Source: Echinicola shivajiensis (GTDB lineage: Bacteria; Bacteroidota; Bacteroidia; Cytophagales; Cyclobacteriaceae). From it: a stretch of DNA of 64,000 bases. The notes under the pieces are model-generated. The model was given only the letters and a program-made list of their open reading frames with translations, had not been told where the DNA came from and made no database searches. Below, piece after piece: positions 34,616 through 43,569 of this stretch. A program made the translations under genes and the position numbers. The DNA is taken from assembly GCF_018642165.1 (NCBI RefSeq), contig NZ_JAHHZM010000001.1, positions 124,001 through 188,000 of the forward strand, written 5' to 3'. Numbering within the stretch: position 1 is the stretch's first letter; every line of letters starts with the position of its first letter.

Positions 34616-36967
34616 TTAATCCAAGTTTAAAATATCCATAATCAACCCCTCATTTTCCTTTTCCAATGCAAAGATCTCTGTACTAACTTCTTCTAGACTT
34701 CTTAGTGGCTTATGCTGATAGAAGTACTTGTTAAAGCTAATTTCATAGCCGATCTTGGTCTTGTCCAGGTCTATCCAGGCTTCTTCCACATGAGGCTTGA
34801 CCTCCCTTAGGAAATACTCGTAAATATTTTCTTTTAGCGGAACCGATTCACTGTCTCTTAGCTCAGTTTCGGATTGATAGAGAATATATTCATTAGCCTT
34901 TCCTGAAGGATAATAACCATAATCAGCTAATTGCTCTTTGGTACAGCCCAAGTGTGCCAAAAGCTGCTCCAGCTTGTCACCGCTGAGTTTTTGCACTTTT
35001 TTGATCACCTTCTCGGCCGATTCATCGTACCAGCTGACCACATTAAGAATGTTATTTTTCTCCGAAGCAGAAAGCTTGAGTGATTTGATCTCTTTAAGGG
35101 CCTTATCCACTTTTTTCATAAAGACATTAAAATCCCTGAACTCATCAGTCCCTACCTTTTCCATAAGCCCATCAGCTGCTTCCAATAAAGCTTTCTGCTT
35201 CTTCCAGGTACTTGGAGAAATCAAGGCTTTCCGCTTTTTAGCATTCAGGTCGATATCCTGCTTTTCGCACCAGTCCAGAATTTCTTTTTCCAAGGAGGAA
35301 AGATCGGTATAGACTTTTTCTCCATAGGTCTTATAAGCCCATTCCATGGGCTCTTTAAGGCTTTTGTCATAGCGTAAATCGGCTATTCTTTCTTCGGTGA
35401 ACTGGGCCTTAAGCCTGCTCGGCCGTTCTATGCTGACCTTATAATAACCAAAGTCTGCATTATCAAAGACCTTGGCAGCCAGTCCATCCTCGCTGCTTCT
35501 TTCTACTTCCTGAAAGTTCAGGTAAGCATCCTGTATTTCTTTGATATGTTCGGCGGTCAGTTCACAGTTCTTTGCGCCCAGGTTTTTGCGCAGTTTTGCA
35601 AAGCGCTGGGAGGCATCGATCAGGATGAATTTCCCTTTTCGCTCCTTGGGCTTATAGTTGGTAAGCAACCAGATATAAGTGGTGATGCCCGTATTATAGA
35701 ATAGGTTATTAGGCAACTGGATAATGCCTTCCAATAAATCATTTTCAATGATATAGCGACGGATATTGCTTTCACCACTTCCCGCATCCCCGGTAAAGAG
35801 ACTGGAACCATTATGAACTGAAGCGATCCTGGAACCTAAAGGACTTTGATGGAGTGGTTTCATCTTACTGACCATTTCCATCAAGAACAGCAACTGCCCA
35901 TCAGAAGACCTTGGCGTGGCATCCACTTCAGCGGTAATGCCCCAATAATCGGTTAAGGGTAGGATAAACCGGGGATCGATAATGTCTTTCCCGTCCTTGA
36001 TATTTTTCAAGTCGGAATTCCAGGACTTGCCATAAGGAGGATTGGAAAGCATAAAGTCAAAGGTGGTTCCAGCAAACTCATCGGTGGACAGGGTCGAGCC
36101 TACCCGAATGTTCTTGGGATCATTGCCCTTGATCATCATATCCGATTTACAGATGGCATAGGTCTCGTCATTGATTTCCTTGCCATAGAGATAAACATCC
36201 CCGATGGCCCGAATTTCCCCTTCTTCATCCTTAATGAAATTCTGGGATTCGGTCAACATACCTCCCGATCCACAGGCCGGGTCATAAATGGTCATGACCT
36301 GGGGTAAATTATCTTTAATAGGCTCAAAAACAATATGCGTCATCAGGTCGATTACCTCACGGGGCGTAAAGTGCTCTCCGGCCTCTTCATTGTTTTCCTC
36401 ATTGAATTTCCTGATCAGCTCCTCAAAGACATAGCCCATACCCAAATTGCTTAAGGGAGGTAATTTGCGTCCATCCGGATCTTCTTTATCAAAAGGAGTC
36501 AGGTTGATATAGGGAGAGGTGAACTTTTCCAAGACATCCAGCAGCACGTCTTTGCTGGCCATATGCCTGATCTGGCTTTTCAGCTTAAACTTCTCAATGA
36601 TCTCCTTGACATTGGGACTAAAGCCATTTAAATATTCCTCAAAATTGGCCTGAAGGATCTGCTGGCTATTGGTAGCTGTCTGGTACAGCCGAATCAATGT
36701 CCATTCGCTGGTATTATAAAACACATAACCACTGGCATCGATCAGCCCGCCTTCATCCCATTCGGTAAAGCCCGCTTCATCCCGCTGGAAGGCCAGTTCC
36801 TCCATTACCGCCTCCTTGGTAGGTTCCAAGAGGGCGTCCAGTCTTCTCAGCACCACCATAGGCAGGATCACATCCCGGTATTTCCCTCGGACATAGACAT
36901 CTCTCAAACAATCATCGGCAATGGACCAGATAAAGGAAACTAATTTATTATGTACGGCAGTATTCAT
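34616..36967 (-). CDS. hsdM: Type I DNA adenine methyltransferase subunit (HsdM)
   Basis: 783 residues. HsdM N-terminal helical domain (IWSIADDCLRDVYVRGKYRD), then the N6-adenine methylase: motif I YDPACGSGGML (about 223) and motif IV LSNPPYGKSW (about 313). About 250 extra C-terminal residues (ALEKEILDWCEKQ through LDKTKIGYEISFNKYFY) make it longer than classic EcoKI HsdM; such forms occur in one branch of type I systems. Methylates host sites and forms the core of the restriction complex. First gene of the hsd operon. Confidence 0.95.
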   Translation of the reverse strand: MNTAVHNKLVSFIWSIADDCLRDVYVRGKYRDVILPMVVLRRLDALLEPTKEAVMEELAFQRDEAGFTEWDEGGLIDASGYVFYNTSEWTLIRLYQTATNSQQILQANFEEYLNGFSPNVKEIIEKFKLKSQIRHMASKDVLLDVLEKFTSPYINLTPFDKEDPDGRKLPPLSNLGMGYVFEELIRKFNEENNEEAGEHFTPREVIDLMTHIVFEPIKDNLPQVMTIYDPACGSGGMLTESQNFIKDEEGEIRAIGDVYLYGKEINDETYAICKSDMMIKGNDPKNIRVGSTLSTDEFAGTTFDFMLSNPPYGKSWNSDLKNIKDGKDIIDPRFILPLTDYWGITAEVDATPRSSDGQLLFLMEMVSKMKPLHQSPLGSRIASVHNGSSLFTGDAGSGESNIRRYIIENDLLEGIIQLPNNLFYNTGITTYIWLLTNYKPKERKGKFILIDASQRFAKLRKNLGAKNCELTAEHIKEIQDAYLNFQEVERSSEDGLAAKVFDNADFGYYKVSIERPSRLKAQFTEERIADLRYDKSLKEPMEWAYKTYGEKVYTDLSSLEKEILDWCEKQDIDLNAKKRKALISPSTWKKQKALLEAADGLMEKVGTDEFRDFNVFMKKVDKALKEIKSLKLSASEKNNILNVVSWYDESAEKVIKKVQKLSGDKLEQLLAHLGCTKEQLADYGYYPSGKANEYILYQSETELRDSESVPLKENIYEYFLREVKPHVEEAWIDLDKTKIGYEISFNKYFYQHKPLRSLEEVSTEIFALEKENEGLIMDILNLD

Positions 36968-37267
36968 ATGAATGGTATCAACTATATATTAATGAATGCC
37001 CTTCACCAGAAGTCATGATGACATTACCCATTATTTTCCATACATGAGTTATCAATATAGCCCCAAAATTATCAAACAATTTTATAAGGTCTTGTTTATG
37101 AGAATACTCCTATGCATAACGGAAAAATGGGCAAGACATCAAACAACAAACGCTTTCAGTTCAAAAAGACTCCCTTGGTAAAAGCTGCCACAAGATGCCC
37201 AAAATTATACAAACAGGCAATGAAAATGTATTTGCTTGGTGGAATTTTGGGCTTTTCTGCGGAAAGT
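36968..37267. other. Region upstream of hsdM
   Basis: A plus-strand frame (37112-37312) is short and unlike known proteins, so I treat the stretch as non-coding and as the likely promoter region of the hsd operon. No Bacteroidota -7/-33 pair could be assigned with confidence. Confidence 0.35.
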
Positions 37268-37296
37268 AAAAAGCTGATCTCATCCCGAAATCAGCT
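37268..37296 (-). terminator. Intrinsic terminator of the 66-residue gene
   Basis: On the minus strand AGCTGAT/ATCAGCT (perfect 7-bp stem, 11-nt loop) is followed by TTTTT, 29 bp after the stop at 37325. Confidence 0.7.
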
Positions 37297-37324
37297 ATTA
37301 GTATTCAGATAAAACGTCCATAAA

Positions 37325-37525
37325 TTAGCTAGTATGGCAGGCATTACTGCAAGTCTTGCATCCATTAGCGGTAGGATAGATTTGCCTTGCTCTAGCTACT
37401 GCTGTGCCACAACTATAATGTTCTCCAAGATACTGGTAGTCGGAAGGAAAATACCGACATCCTTCCTTGTGCACCTCATGGTCACCATTAGTTTGTTGGC
37501 GGTTGTTTACTACGTACTTTTCCAT
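37325..37525 (-). CDS. Small conserved Cys-rich protein of Bacteroidota
   Basis: 66 residues: MEKYVVNNRQQTNGDHEVHKEGCRYF opening and an ending NGCKTCSNACHTS. The pattern HEVHKEGC, a central YLGEHYSC, and the CKTCSNACH tail recur in small proteins common in Bacteroidota genomes, so I regard it as a real gene, with its own terminator. Four or more Cys and His residues could bind a metal. Function unknown. Between Kiwa and hsdM; it may be a passenger or a regulator of the island. Confidence 0.75.
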   Translation of the reverse strand: MEKYVVNNRQQTNGDHEVHKEGCRYFPSDYQYLGEHYSCGTAVARARQIYPTANGCKTCSNACHTS

Positions 37526-37693
37526 GTCACTTAATATTTATAGTTAAAAACCTTAATTTTCAATAAGGTAGCTAAAAAAATGGCTTAAAAAATAGTAGTG
37601 ACATAGGTTGTCTCGATTTATTGTATTAATAAAATAAGCCCCCTAATCTAACTATACGTTTCTTCTGTATATTATATTGAAATTGAATACACA

Positions 37694-38764
37694 TTAGTAA
37701 GCAGTCAAAAGATTTGCCATTTTAACATCCTGTAAATATTCAAATACTAATACGAGCTTAGATTGTGTATTATTTTCAATATTAATTACAAATTTCTTGA
37801 TTCCATGTTCATTGATCTCTAGATTGTATATATAATTTGAGGAAATTTTATGTTCGAGAAATCTCTCTAACTGACCCTTAGTCAGGTGATCTATACCAAG
37901 AAGTTCAAGATTCTTTTTTCGCGTTGTATGCAAGTAATCATTAAATTTTTCCTCTTTAATTCTTACTTTTATTTTATCAGGATTAGAAGTTGATTCAGTT
38001 ACCGCATTAAGGGAGAATTTGAAATCATCTTGAAATCCTTGATAAACACGCCTTTCTATTTTGTAAGATAGAAATACTCCATATAAAATATCCTGAATCG
38101 AGTTGATTTTAATTCCATGTTTCTGAAAATCATACATCGTTGGATTATCCATCATTTTATAATCTTCATTCGGAACAATTACCCTGTCGTTTAATAATAT
38201 AAATGCATTACTTAATGATAATGATATACTTTCTTTGAAGATTGAATGAAATGTCAAATCTGAATAACCAATACAATATTCCTTACTGAGAAGGTCTGAC
38301 TTGACCTTTTGAAATTTATGATTACTTAAATTATTGACATAAATAAAAAATGGTTCAAAGAATGTATCTGGGGGAGCATCCTTCCATTCACAGCTTCTTA
38401 TAACTAAATCGAGTGCAGAACTTGGAGAGTTTCCCCAAAAAATGAAATCTCCTCCCAAAATGCTATGCTTTCCAACTGTTCCAAGTGATTGCAGAACTAC
38501 ATCCATTGCAATTGAACCGTAAATAGAGGAGTTAAATTTAGAGGGATCAAAGATTAATAGCAGCTCCTTGCGATCTCTATTAGGTATTAAAACGTTTTTT
38601 AGTTCTGAATAATTAATGTTATGGTATATCAGCTGAAACTTTAATTCTTTAAATAAACTGTATATTTCTTTTTGTATATCCAATGAGGAAAGATTAAACC
38701 TTTCGCTCATTAATTTTAAAAATATATTACCCCTAGCATCAATCGTAAAAATTCTTTCTAACAT
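37694..38764 (-). CDS. Unknown protein adjacent to Kiwa
   Basis: 357 residues from ATG at 38764 (a TTG at 38776 would add 4). Soluble, no signal peptide or transmembrane helix. The N-terminal half contains GSIAMDVVLQSLGTVGKHSILGGDF (glycine-rich, beta-like); the C-terminal half is charged with LERFLEHKISSNYIYNLEINEHG. No known motif can be named. It lies 160 bp downstream of kwaB on the same strand with nothing else between, and it is A+T rich like the island. It may be an independent defence gene or an accessory Kiwa component. Confidence 0.7.
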   Translation of the reverse strand: MLERIFTIDARGNIFLKLMSERFNLSSLDIQKEIYSLFKELKFQLIYHNINYSELKNVLIPNRDRKELLLIFDPSKFNSSIYGSIAMDVVLQSLGTVGKHSILGGDFIFWGNSPSSALDLVIRSCEWKDAPPDTFFEPFFIYVNNLSNHKFQKVKSDLLSKEYCIGYSDLTFHSIFKESISLSLSNAFILLNDRVIVPNEDYKMMDNPTMYDFQKHGIKINSIQDILYGVFLSYKIERRVYQGFQDDFKFSLNAVTESTSNPDKIKVRIKEEKFNDYLHTTRKKNLELLGIDHLTKGQLERFLEHKISSNYIYNLEINEHGIKKFVINIENNTQSKLVLVFEYLQDVKMANLLTAY

Positions 38765-38924
38765 GGTTTCCTTCAATTGATAATTGAGACTTAATTATAT
38801 ATTCGAAAACAGATGATTCCAATTAATATATTTAATAATCTAAAATTTTTCTCACCTGGTAATCCACTAGGTTCATACCCCAATAATCCCTAGAATAACT
38901 TGGGTAGTATCTTTTATTTTTGAG

Positions 38925-39914
38925 TCAGTTCGTACGACTTACTAATTTGCTTGTAAATTGAGCTTGGTCTCCTTTATATGCATCTAGAGGTTTTACACTC
39001 TCAACATCAAAATCTTCTTCTGTCAAGTCCGAATGCAAGCGTTTATTTTGTAGTATAGTTAGAATATCTTCTAAACTTTCCTCAGTTATTACAATCTGGC
39101 CGTCCTGAAAGTTAACTCCCCAATTTTTGATCTTGTTAACTTCTTTGAAGCGGTTAAGGAAATTCTGGTCTTTGTAATACCCCAGATTTTTTATTGTTGC
39201 AATTTTTCTTAAATATCTTTGATTATTCCCAACTTTATTTGTTAAAATATCCATGTTGACAAATAATTCTTTAACCTCTTCTTCTTGATAAAACTCATCC
39301 GCTTTTGCCATCATCCCTTCTCTAAAATTCATTCCTGTTTCAAATGCCTTTTTCGACAAAATAAATAACAAATCATCGTAAAACATGAAATCAATAGAGT
39401 TAGAAATACTGAATACATTATCTTCTTCCAAATCAACAAACATGTTTTCTTTGTAAAGTAAAGGAATGTAGCCTTTCTCCTTTTTCATTTTCCAGTTTTC
39501 AGGAATACGCTTAAATGCAATTACTTTTATTCCTTCAGAATCTCTCAAAATGATAATATAAGATTTTGCTTTAACTAGATCATCAACGCTATTGATAGTA
39601 TCTTCCTCTGGACTGATTGAATCAAGAGCTTCCATTATTTTTTCAAAATCTGTAAGTCCCGAATCAATTGCTCTTATTTGATCCTCTTCGGGTTCAGGAC
39701 AATCATATGAATATTTTTCAATACTATTTGCACCTTCAATCCTCCTCGCAACTATATTCTTTAAACGATTTTCAAGCTTTTTATCTATTTGAACATACTT
39801 TACATTGTAGTGAGATATTCGCTTTTTTTTGTATTCTTGAACGATTGCAAGTGAAATATAACAACTTTGAATGTCAATTTCTTTTAGGCTTGTGAATTTA
39901 CTCTTGATTGTCAT
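38925..39914 (-). CDS. kwaB: Kiwa anti-phage protein KwaB (DUF4868)
   Basis: 329 residues. DUF4868 features: AKSYIIILRDSEGIKVIAFKRI (about 114), NSIDFMFYDDLLFILSKKAFE, the conserved FREGMMAKADEFYQEEEV, NNQRYLRKIATIKNLGYYKD, WGVNFQDGQIVITEESLEDIL and LHSDLTEEDFDVE. In Kiwa, KwaB is the cytoplasmic DNA-binding effector that works with the membrane sensor KwaA to block phage replication after infection. Overlaps kwaA by 17 bp on the same strand, the canonical arrangement. Confidence 0.93.
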   Translation of the reverse strand: MTIKSKFTSLKEIDIQSCYISLAIVQEYKKKRISHYNVKYVQIDKKLENRLKNIVARRIEGANSIEKYSYDCPEPEEDQIRAIDSGLTDFEKIMEALDSISPEEDTINSVDDLVKAKSYIIILRDSEGIKVIAFKRIPENWKMKKEKGYIPLLYKENMFVDLEEDNVFSISNSIDFMFYDDLLFILSKKAFETGMNFREGMMAKADEFYQEEEVKELFVNMDILTNKVGNNQRYLRKIATIKNLGYYKDQNFLNRFKEVNKIKNWGVNFQDGQIVITEESLEDILTILQNKRLHSDLTEEDFDVESVKPLDAYKGDQAQFTSKLVSRTN

Positions 39915-40464
39915 TGTTTGAAATTTTTTCGATTGTTATATATAAAAAACGGGTTAAACTTCTGATGTAGAATCGTTCACCTATTTTTGGTTCATGTTTA
40001 CTTAATATTATTCTATAATCATCTTTCCCATCAAATTCATAATCCAAATCGTACAAATTATACCCAGCTAACAATAATATGGGATTAAGAAAAACAGATT
40101 TACTTTTAATTGTTAAGAACAACATCAATAAGAGAAAAATACTTAAAGAAATAACATCCTCTATTTTCGAAAGATCAAATCCAAAAAAGGAAACAATATA
40201 AGGAATGGTATAATTAATGAGGTCTGCCGAACGGTTTTTGACTGACTTTACTTTGACTGGCATATTACCTCTTTTTAAGGAATCAACAGTGAAAAATAAT
40301 AAAACAACACTCAAGATTGCGATGCCAATCATTATGTAAATTGCAACTGGATGTTTAAAATAGTTTCTGCAATTAAAATCCCAGTCCTTGACAGCTAATA
40401 TCAATATCAATGGGGAATATGCACTAATAAATAATAGTATAGAAGTAAAGATTCTTGGTTTCAT
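39898..40464 (-). CDS. kwaA: Kiwa anti-phage membrane protein KwaA
   Basis: 188 residues with about four transmembrane helices (ILLFISAYSPLILILAV, AIYIMIGIAILSVVLLFF, the 85-100 segment, ISLSIFLLLMLFLTIKS) and a C-terminal cytoplasmic stretch with YNLYDLDYEFDGKDDYRII. Size, topology and position before DUF4868 identify it as KwaA, which senses membrane perturbation during phage adsorption and recruits KwaB. Direct sequence identity is weaker than for KwaB, so the call leans on context. Confidence 0.87.
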   Translation of the reverse strand: MKPRIFTSILLFISAYSPLILILAVKDWDFNCRNYFKHPVAIYIMIGIAILSVVLLFFTVDSLKRGNMPVKVKSVKNRSADLINYTIPYIVSFFGFDLSKIEDVISLSIFLLLMLFLTIKSKSVFLNPILLLAGYNLYDLDYEFDGKDDYRIILSKHEPKIGERFYIRSLTRFLYITIEKISNNDNQE

Positions 40465-40545
40465 TATAACACTTCTTAAATAGCTTTGTCAAAAAAAAAT
40501 CACAACTGGACATATCCTTCAAAACTAAAAAAGCCATATAACAAA

Positions 40546-40571
40546 AAAAATACCCCATATGGGGTATTTTT
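40546..40571. terminator. Perfect 26-bp palindromic bidirectional terminator
   Basis: AAAAATACCCCAT and ATGGGGTATTTTT form a hairpin with A and T tracts on both sides. It lies 32-57 bp after the XRE gene stop and 82-107 bp before kwaA. It could insulate kwaA from the regulator gene, or serve as a regulated attenuator. A homologous block lies at 26150-26204. Confidence 0.7.
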
Positions 40572-40602
40572 CAACAGTTTCACTCTTAAAATCTATTTTA
40601 AA

Positions 40603-41004
40603 TTACTTCTTATCCTCTAATATCTTTTTGATGGCATCATTCATCTGCATCATGGTCTCCATCATTTTCATCATCACCTCCGTTTGGTTTTTATCAGCAT
40701 AGTTTGCTTTCACATTACCTCCAATTGAAAAAGGAGAATTAGTAAGATTTTCTATTACATGTCCTGGCTGACTGGAAACAATCTGGAGCGGATCCACCTT
40801 TAAAAATTCAGCTACTTGTTGAATAAGATCAATGGTAATTTTATTCTCACCACGCTCATATTTGGTATAGTTGGCTTCTGACATACCCAAATACTCCGCA
40901 ACCTCCAAGGCTTTCTTGTCCCTTAGTTTACGAAAAGCAGAAAAATTCCTACCTATATTCTTGTTCTCGAGTACAGTAAACTCGCTTCCATTTTCCTCCT
41001 TCAT
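40603..41004 (-). CDS. XRE-family transcription regulator, upstream of Kiwa
   Basis: 133 residues from ATG at 41004, preceded by a good AGGAGG-like stretch inside the next codons; the longer frame from 41034 would need a TTG start. Residues about 20-80 are a helix-turn-helix (FRKLRDKKALEVAEYLGMSEANYTKYERGENKITIDLIQQVAEFLKV). The C-terminal tail is Met- and Asn-rich (MMKMMETMMQMNDAIKKILEDKK), probably a dimerising coiled coil. Likely represses its own operon or Kiwa; separated from kwaA by a terminator. Confidence 0.88.
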   Translation of the reverse strand: MKEENGSEFTVLENKNIGRNFSAFRKLRDKKALEVAEYLGMSEANYTKYERGENKITIDLIQQVAEFLKVDPLQIVSSQPGHVIENLTNSPFSIGGNVKANYADKNQTEVMMKMMETMMQMNDAIKKILEDKK

Positions 41005-41954
41005 ATGATGCTTGATTTTATATTCAATATACAAAAATAACCATACTTCCTGTAGTTTTTAAAAGTGTTTTAGTATGAAATATGGATTATTCCAACTCCC
41101 AGTTGTTTTAAACTACTAAGGTATATAACGAAACTACTATGTTTTTAAGGCTTTTCAAAGCTATTCCTGTAAAATTGTGTATGGTTCATTTCGGATCACA
41201 TAAAGCCATTACTTCACTACTCGGGTCATTAAAACCTGAGAAGAGAGCTATGGTATCCTATTATGATAACCGTTCCTTTGATATCCTACCGGGAATCTCC
41301 AAGTATGATATACTTTTCGAACGTAAACCGAAAAATCCAATATAAAATTAGTAGGGAGTATTGAGTCGTGAGGATTGAGCTTTTTGTTTACGTAAGCGAT
41401 ACTGATTACTTGCTACTGAATATGAATCACATACCGATACCGAATTTCCTAAAATACTATCGAACCTAAAATCGGTATCAATTTTTACGAAATGTAGTAG
41501 TTAGAACAATTGAGCTCATGACTCATGACTAGCTACTCAAGACTACAAAATTCGTTGGCTGCATTCGTTCCGCTCCGGAAGGGACGTCTGGTAGGGCAGC
41601 CTGGCCTGGGGCTTTATTAGCACTGGGGTTTAATCAATTTCTTATAAATGTAGAAGGAAAAGGAGTAGCTAGTATCGAGTCGTGAGTATTGAGACTTGGT
41701 TTCGTTTGTGAGGTCGAACTGTCCTTCGTCAAAGCGGGCTAGACTGGGAGGATGTTACTGGAAGAGATCCCTCGTTACCTCGGGATGACAATTCAGAAGG
41801 CGGGATTGCTTCTCCCGGCCCACCGGGATCGCAATGACGGAGAATTGGACGTTCTCGCCTCCGAAAACGAGTCTTTTATCTAGCGTCTTGAGTCTAATAT
41901 CTATTAAGATTCTAGACAAAGCATTCCAATATTTCTACAAAGACCTTAATAACT
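41005..41954. other. Intergenic region between defence island and TlpA/SusC locus
   Basis: About 950 bp. The beginning (41005-41130) is the regulator promoter region. The rest holds mixed repeat-like DNA, including the repeat at 41804. A 68-codon plus frame (41139-41345) has no recognised features. No RNA gene seen. Confidence 0.4.
41804..41865 (+). repeat. Left copy of a 62-65 bp inverted repeat flanking tlpA-susC
   Basis: Begins GATTGCTTCTCCCG, contains GGGATCGCAATGACGGAGAA and ends GTTCTCGCCTCCGAA. The reverse complement recurs at 46924-46988. The copies share the first 14, middle 20 and last 15 bases exactly. Confidence 0.85.
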
Positions 41955-43565
41955 ATGAAAGCGTTAACGAAAAACTGCTTCCTGGCATTGCTATGCCTTT
42001 TCGGAAGCGAAACATATGCCCAAGTTGCTTCACCTCCTGCCACTGGGGGGCCGGAAAATGCTCCGGCTCCCGTGGTGGTGTATGGGGAACTGCTGGGCTA
42101 TGAAGAGGGAGACAGCATTACTGTCAAGTTTCAAGAATACCTTTTTGATGAGACCTCCAAGGTCCCCGCCCCCACGATTATCAAGCCCGAATGGGAAGAT
42201 GGTGGTGTATTTAAAGGTGTCCACCCGGGGATCGGTAAGATCTTCAGGCTCTCCACTCCCCCATTCCAGTCCCCCGGCTACCTTTCCATAAGAAATGGAA
42301 GGACGGGTTATCTGGACCATTACCTCATCGAACCAGGGGACAGCATCAAGATCTCCATCAACAAGCTCAATTTTACCCTATCCTTTTCCGGGCCTGCAGC
42401 AGAAAAGTTCAACCTCCAGCGGGCATTGGACCAGCAGGTGGCCACCTTCTTCGGAAACGGCAGCCGCAAGGCCAACCTCTTGGTCTCCCAAAAGCTGACA
42501 CTGGAGCAGGAAGAAACACTCAAGGCCACCCAGGCTGCTTTTGGTAGAGAGGTAAAGGCCATCCTTTCCTTTGAGCAGGCCCTTGAGGCTATGAAGGTGG
42601 ATATCAAAAGGCTTGACGCTACCATGATCCGTACTATCACGAAAAGCTACTCCCCTGTTGTTCCAGAAAAGTTCCTAGAACTCGTGGAGACCGAGTACCT
42701 GTCCAGAATGCGGCTTCCACTCATCAGTACCTTTTACAGGCACTATTTCAGGGTAATGAAACAATCAGGGAATTCTCCCCTCGCCAAGGAATATGAAAAG
42801 TTCTACGGCGATCACCTCCGGTCCATGGAAGACCTCTCCGCTTATGTCGCCGGAATGGAGCAATCCTATAGCTATCTGGACCTGATGGCCCAGCTCATGA
42901 AGATCAAAGCAAAGATCAAGGGAAAAACGGCCCCTGAACTTATATCGGCCATACCCCATACCCAACTCCGCGAGGCACTCCTCACCCGCTACTTCCTGGA
43001 AAAGCGCAACCTGGTAATTGCCGGCCCAGAGGCACTGGGGGATCTCCTTACAAGTATTGGTCAGGAACCCTATCGCTCCATCCTTAGCGAGTTGTATTAC
43101 AGGAATTCTTCAGGGGAAAAGCTGGAGCCCTTTACCTTCCATGACCTACAGGGAAAGCCACGCAAGTTGGAAGAGTTCAGTGACAAGGTGATCCTGATGG
43201 ATTTTTGGTTTTCAGGATGCAAGGCCTGTATCAATATGAATACGGACATCCTGCAAAAGCTTGCTGAAAGGTATGCTGGGCGGGAGGATTTTATCATGCT
43301 TTCCATATCAAGTGACCGAAAAGAAGAACTGTGGAAAAGGAGCCATCATTCCGGCAAATACGCCCCGGAATCCTCCGTCCACCTGAACACGGGGGCAGAT
43401 GGAGGGCAACACCCCTTTCTGAAACATTATAATATCCACCTTTACCCCCACCTGATGCTGGTCGGCAAAAAGGGAAAGCTGATTCAGTCAGGCATGTACA
43501 AGCCTACCTATGAATCGGTTGCCGAACTGGTCGAGCGGGCACTGGACAAACAACCTAAACTTTAA
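41955..43565 (+). CDS. TlpA-like periplasmic thioredoxin-domain protein
   Basis: 536 residues. Signal peptide (MKALTKNCFLALLCLFGSETYAQ), a beta-rich N-terminal domain (about 40-140, DUF4369-like), a helical linker, and a C-terminal AhpC/TSA-thioredoxin fold (about 385-535) with active-site WFSGCKACINMN (CKAC) and HLYPHLMLVGKKGKL with the cis-Pro region. Such TlpA-like proteins with an adjacent SusC/SusD pair are common in Bacteroidota and probably handle disulfide or cofactor redox in the periplasm for an imported compound. The susC start is 5 nt after its stop. Confidence 0.9.
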   Translation: MKALTKNCFLALLCLFGSETYAQVASPPATGGPENAPAPVVVYGELLGYEEGDSITVKFQEYLFDETSKVPAPTIIKPEWEDGGVFKGVHPGIGKIFRLSTPPFQSPGYLSIRNGRTGYLDHYLIEPGDSIKISINKLNFTLSFSGPAAEKFNLQRALDQQVATFFGNGSRKANLLVSQKLTLEQEETLKATQAAFGREVKAILSFEQALEAMKVDIKRLDATMIRTITKSYSPVVPEKFLELVETEYLSRMRLPLISTFYRHYFRVMKQSGNSPLAKEYEKFYGDHLRSMEDLSAYVAGMEQSYSYLDLMAQLMKIKAKIKGKTAPELISAIPHTQLREALLTRYFLEKRNLVIAGPEALGDLLTSIGQEPYRSILSELYYRNSSGEKLEPFTFHDLQGKPRKLEEFSDKVILMDFWFSGCKACINMNTDILQKLAERYAGREDFIMLSISSDRKEELWKRSHHSGKYAPESSVHLNTGADGGQHPFLKHYNIHLYPHLMLVGKKGKLIQSGMYKPTYESVAELVERALDKQPKL

Positions 43566-43569
43566 CATT

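Noticed and set aside
37112-37312. 66-codon plus-strand frame upstream of hsdM
   Set aside because: No homology-like features and includes the terminator hairpin of the opposite-strand small gene.
41139-41345. 68-codon plus-strand frame after the XRE gene
   Set aside because: Lies in the promoter/intergenic region, without recognisable motif or a start signal.
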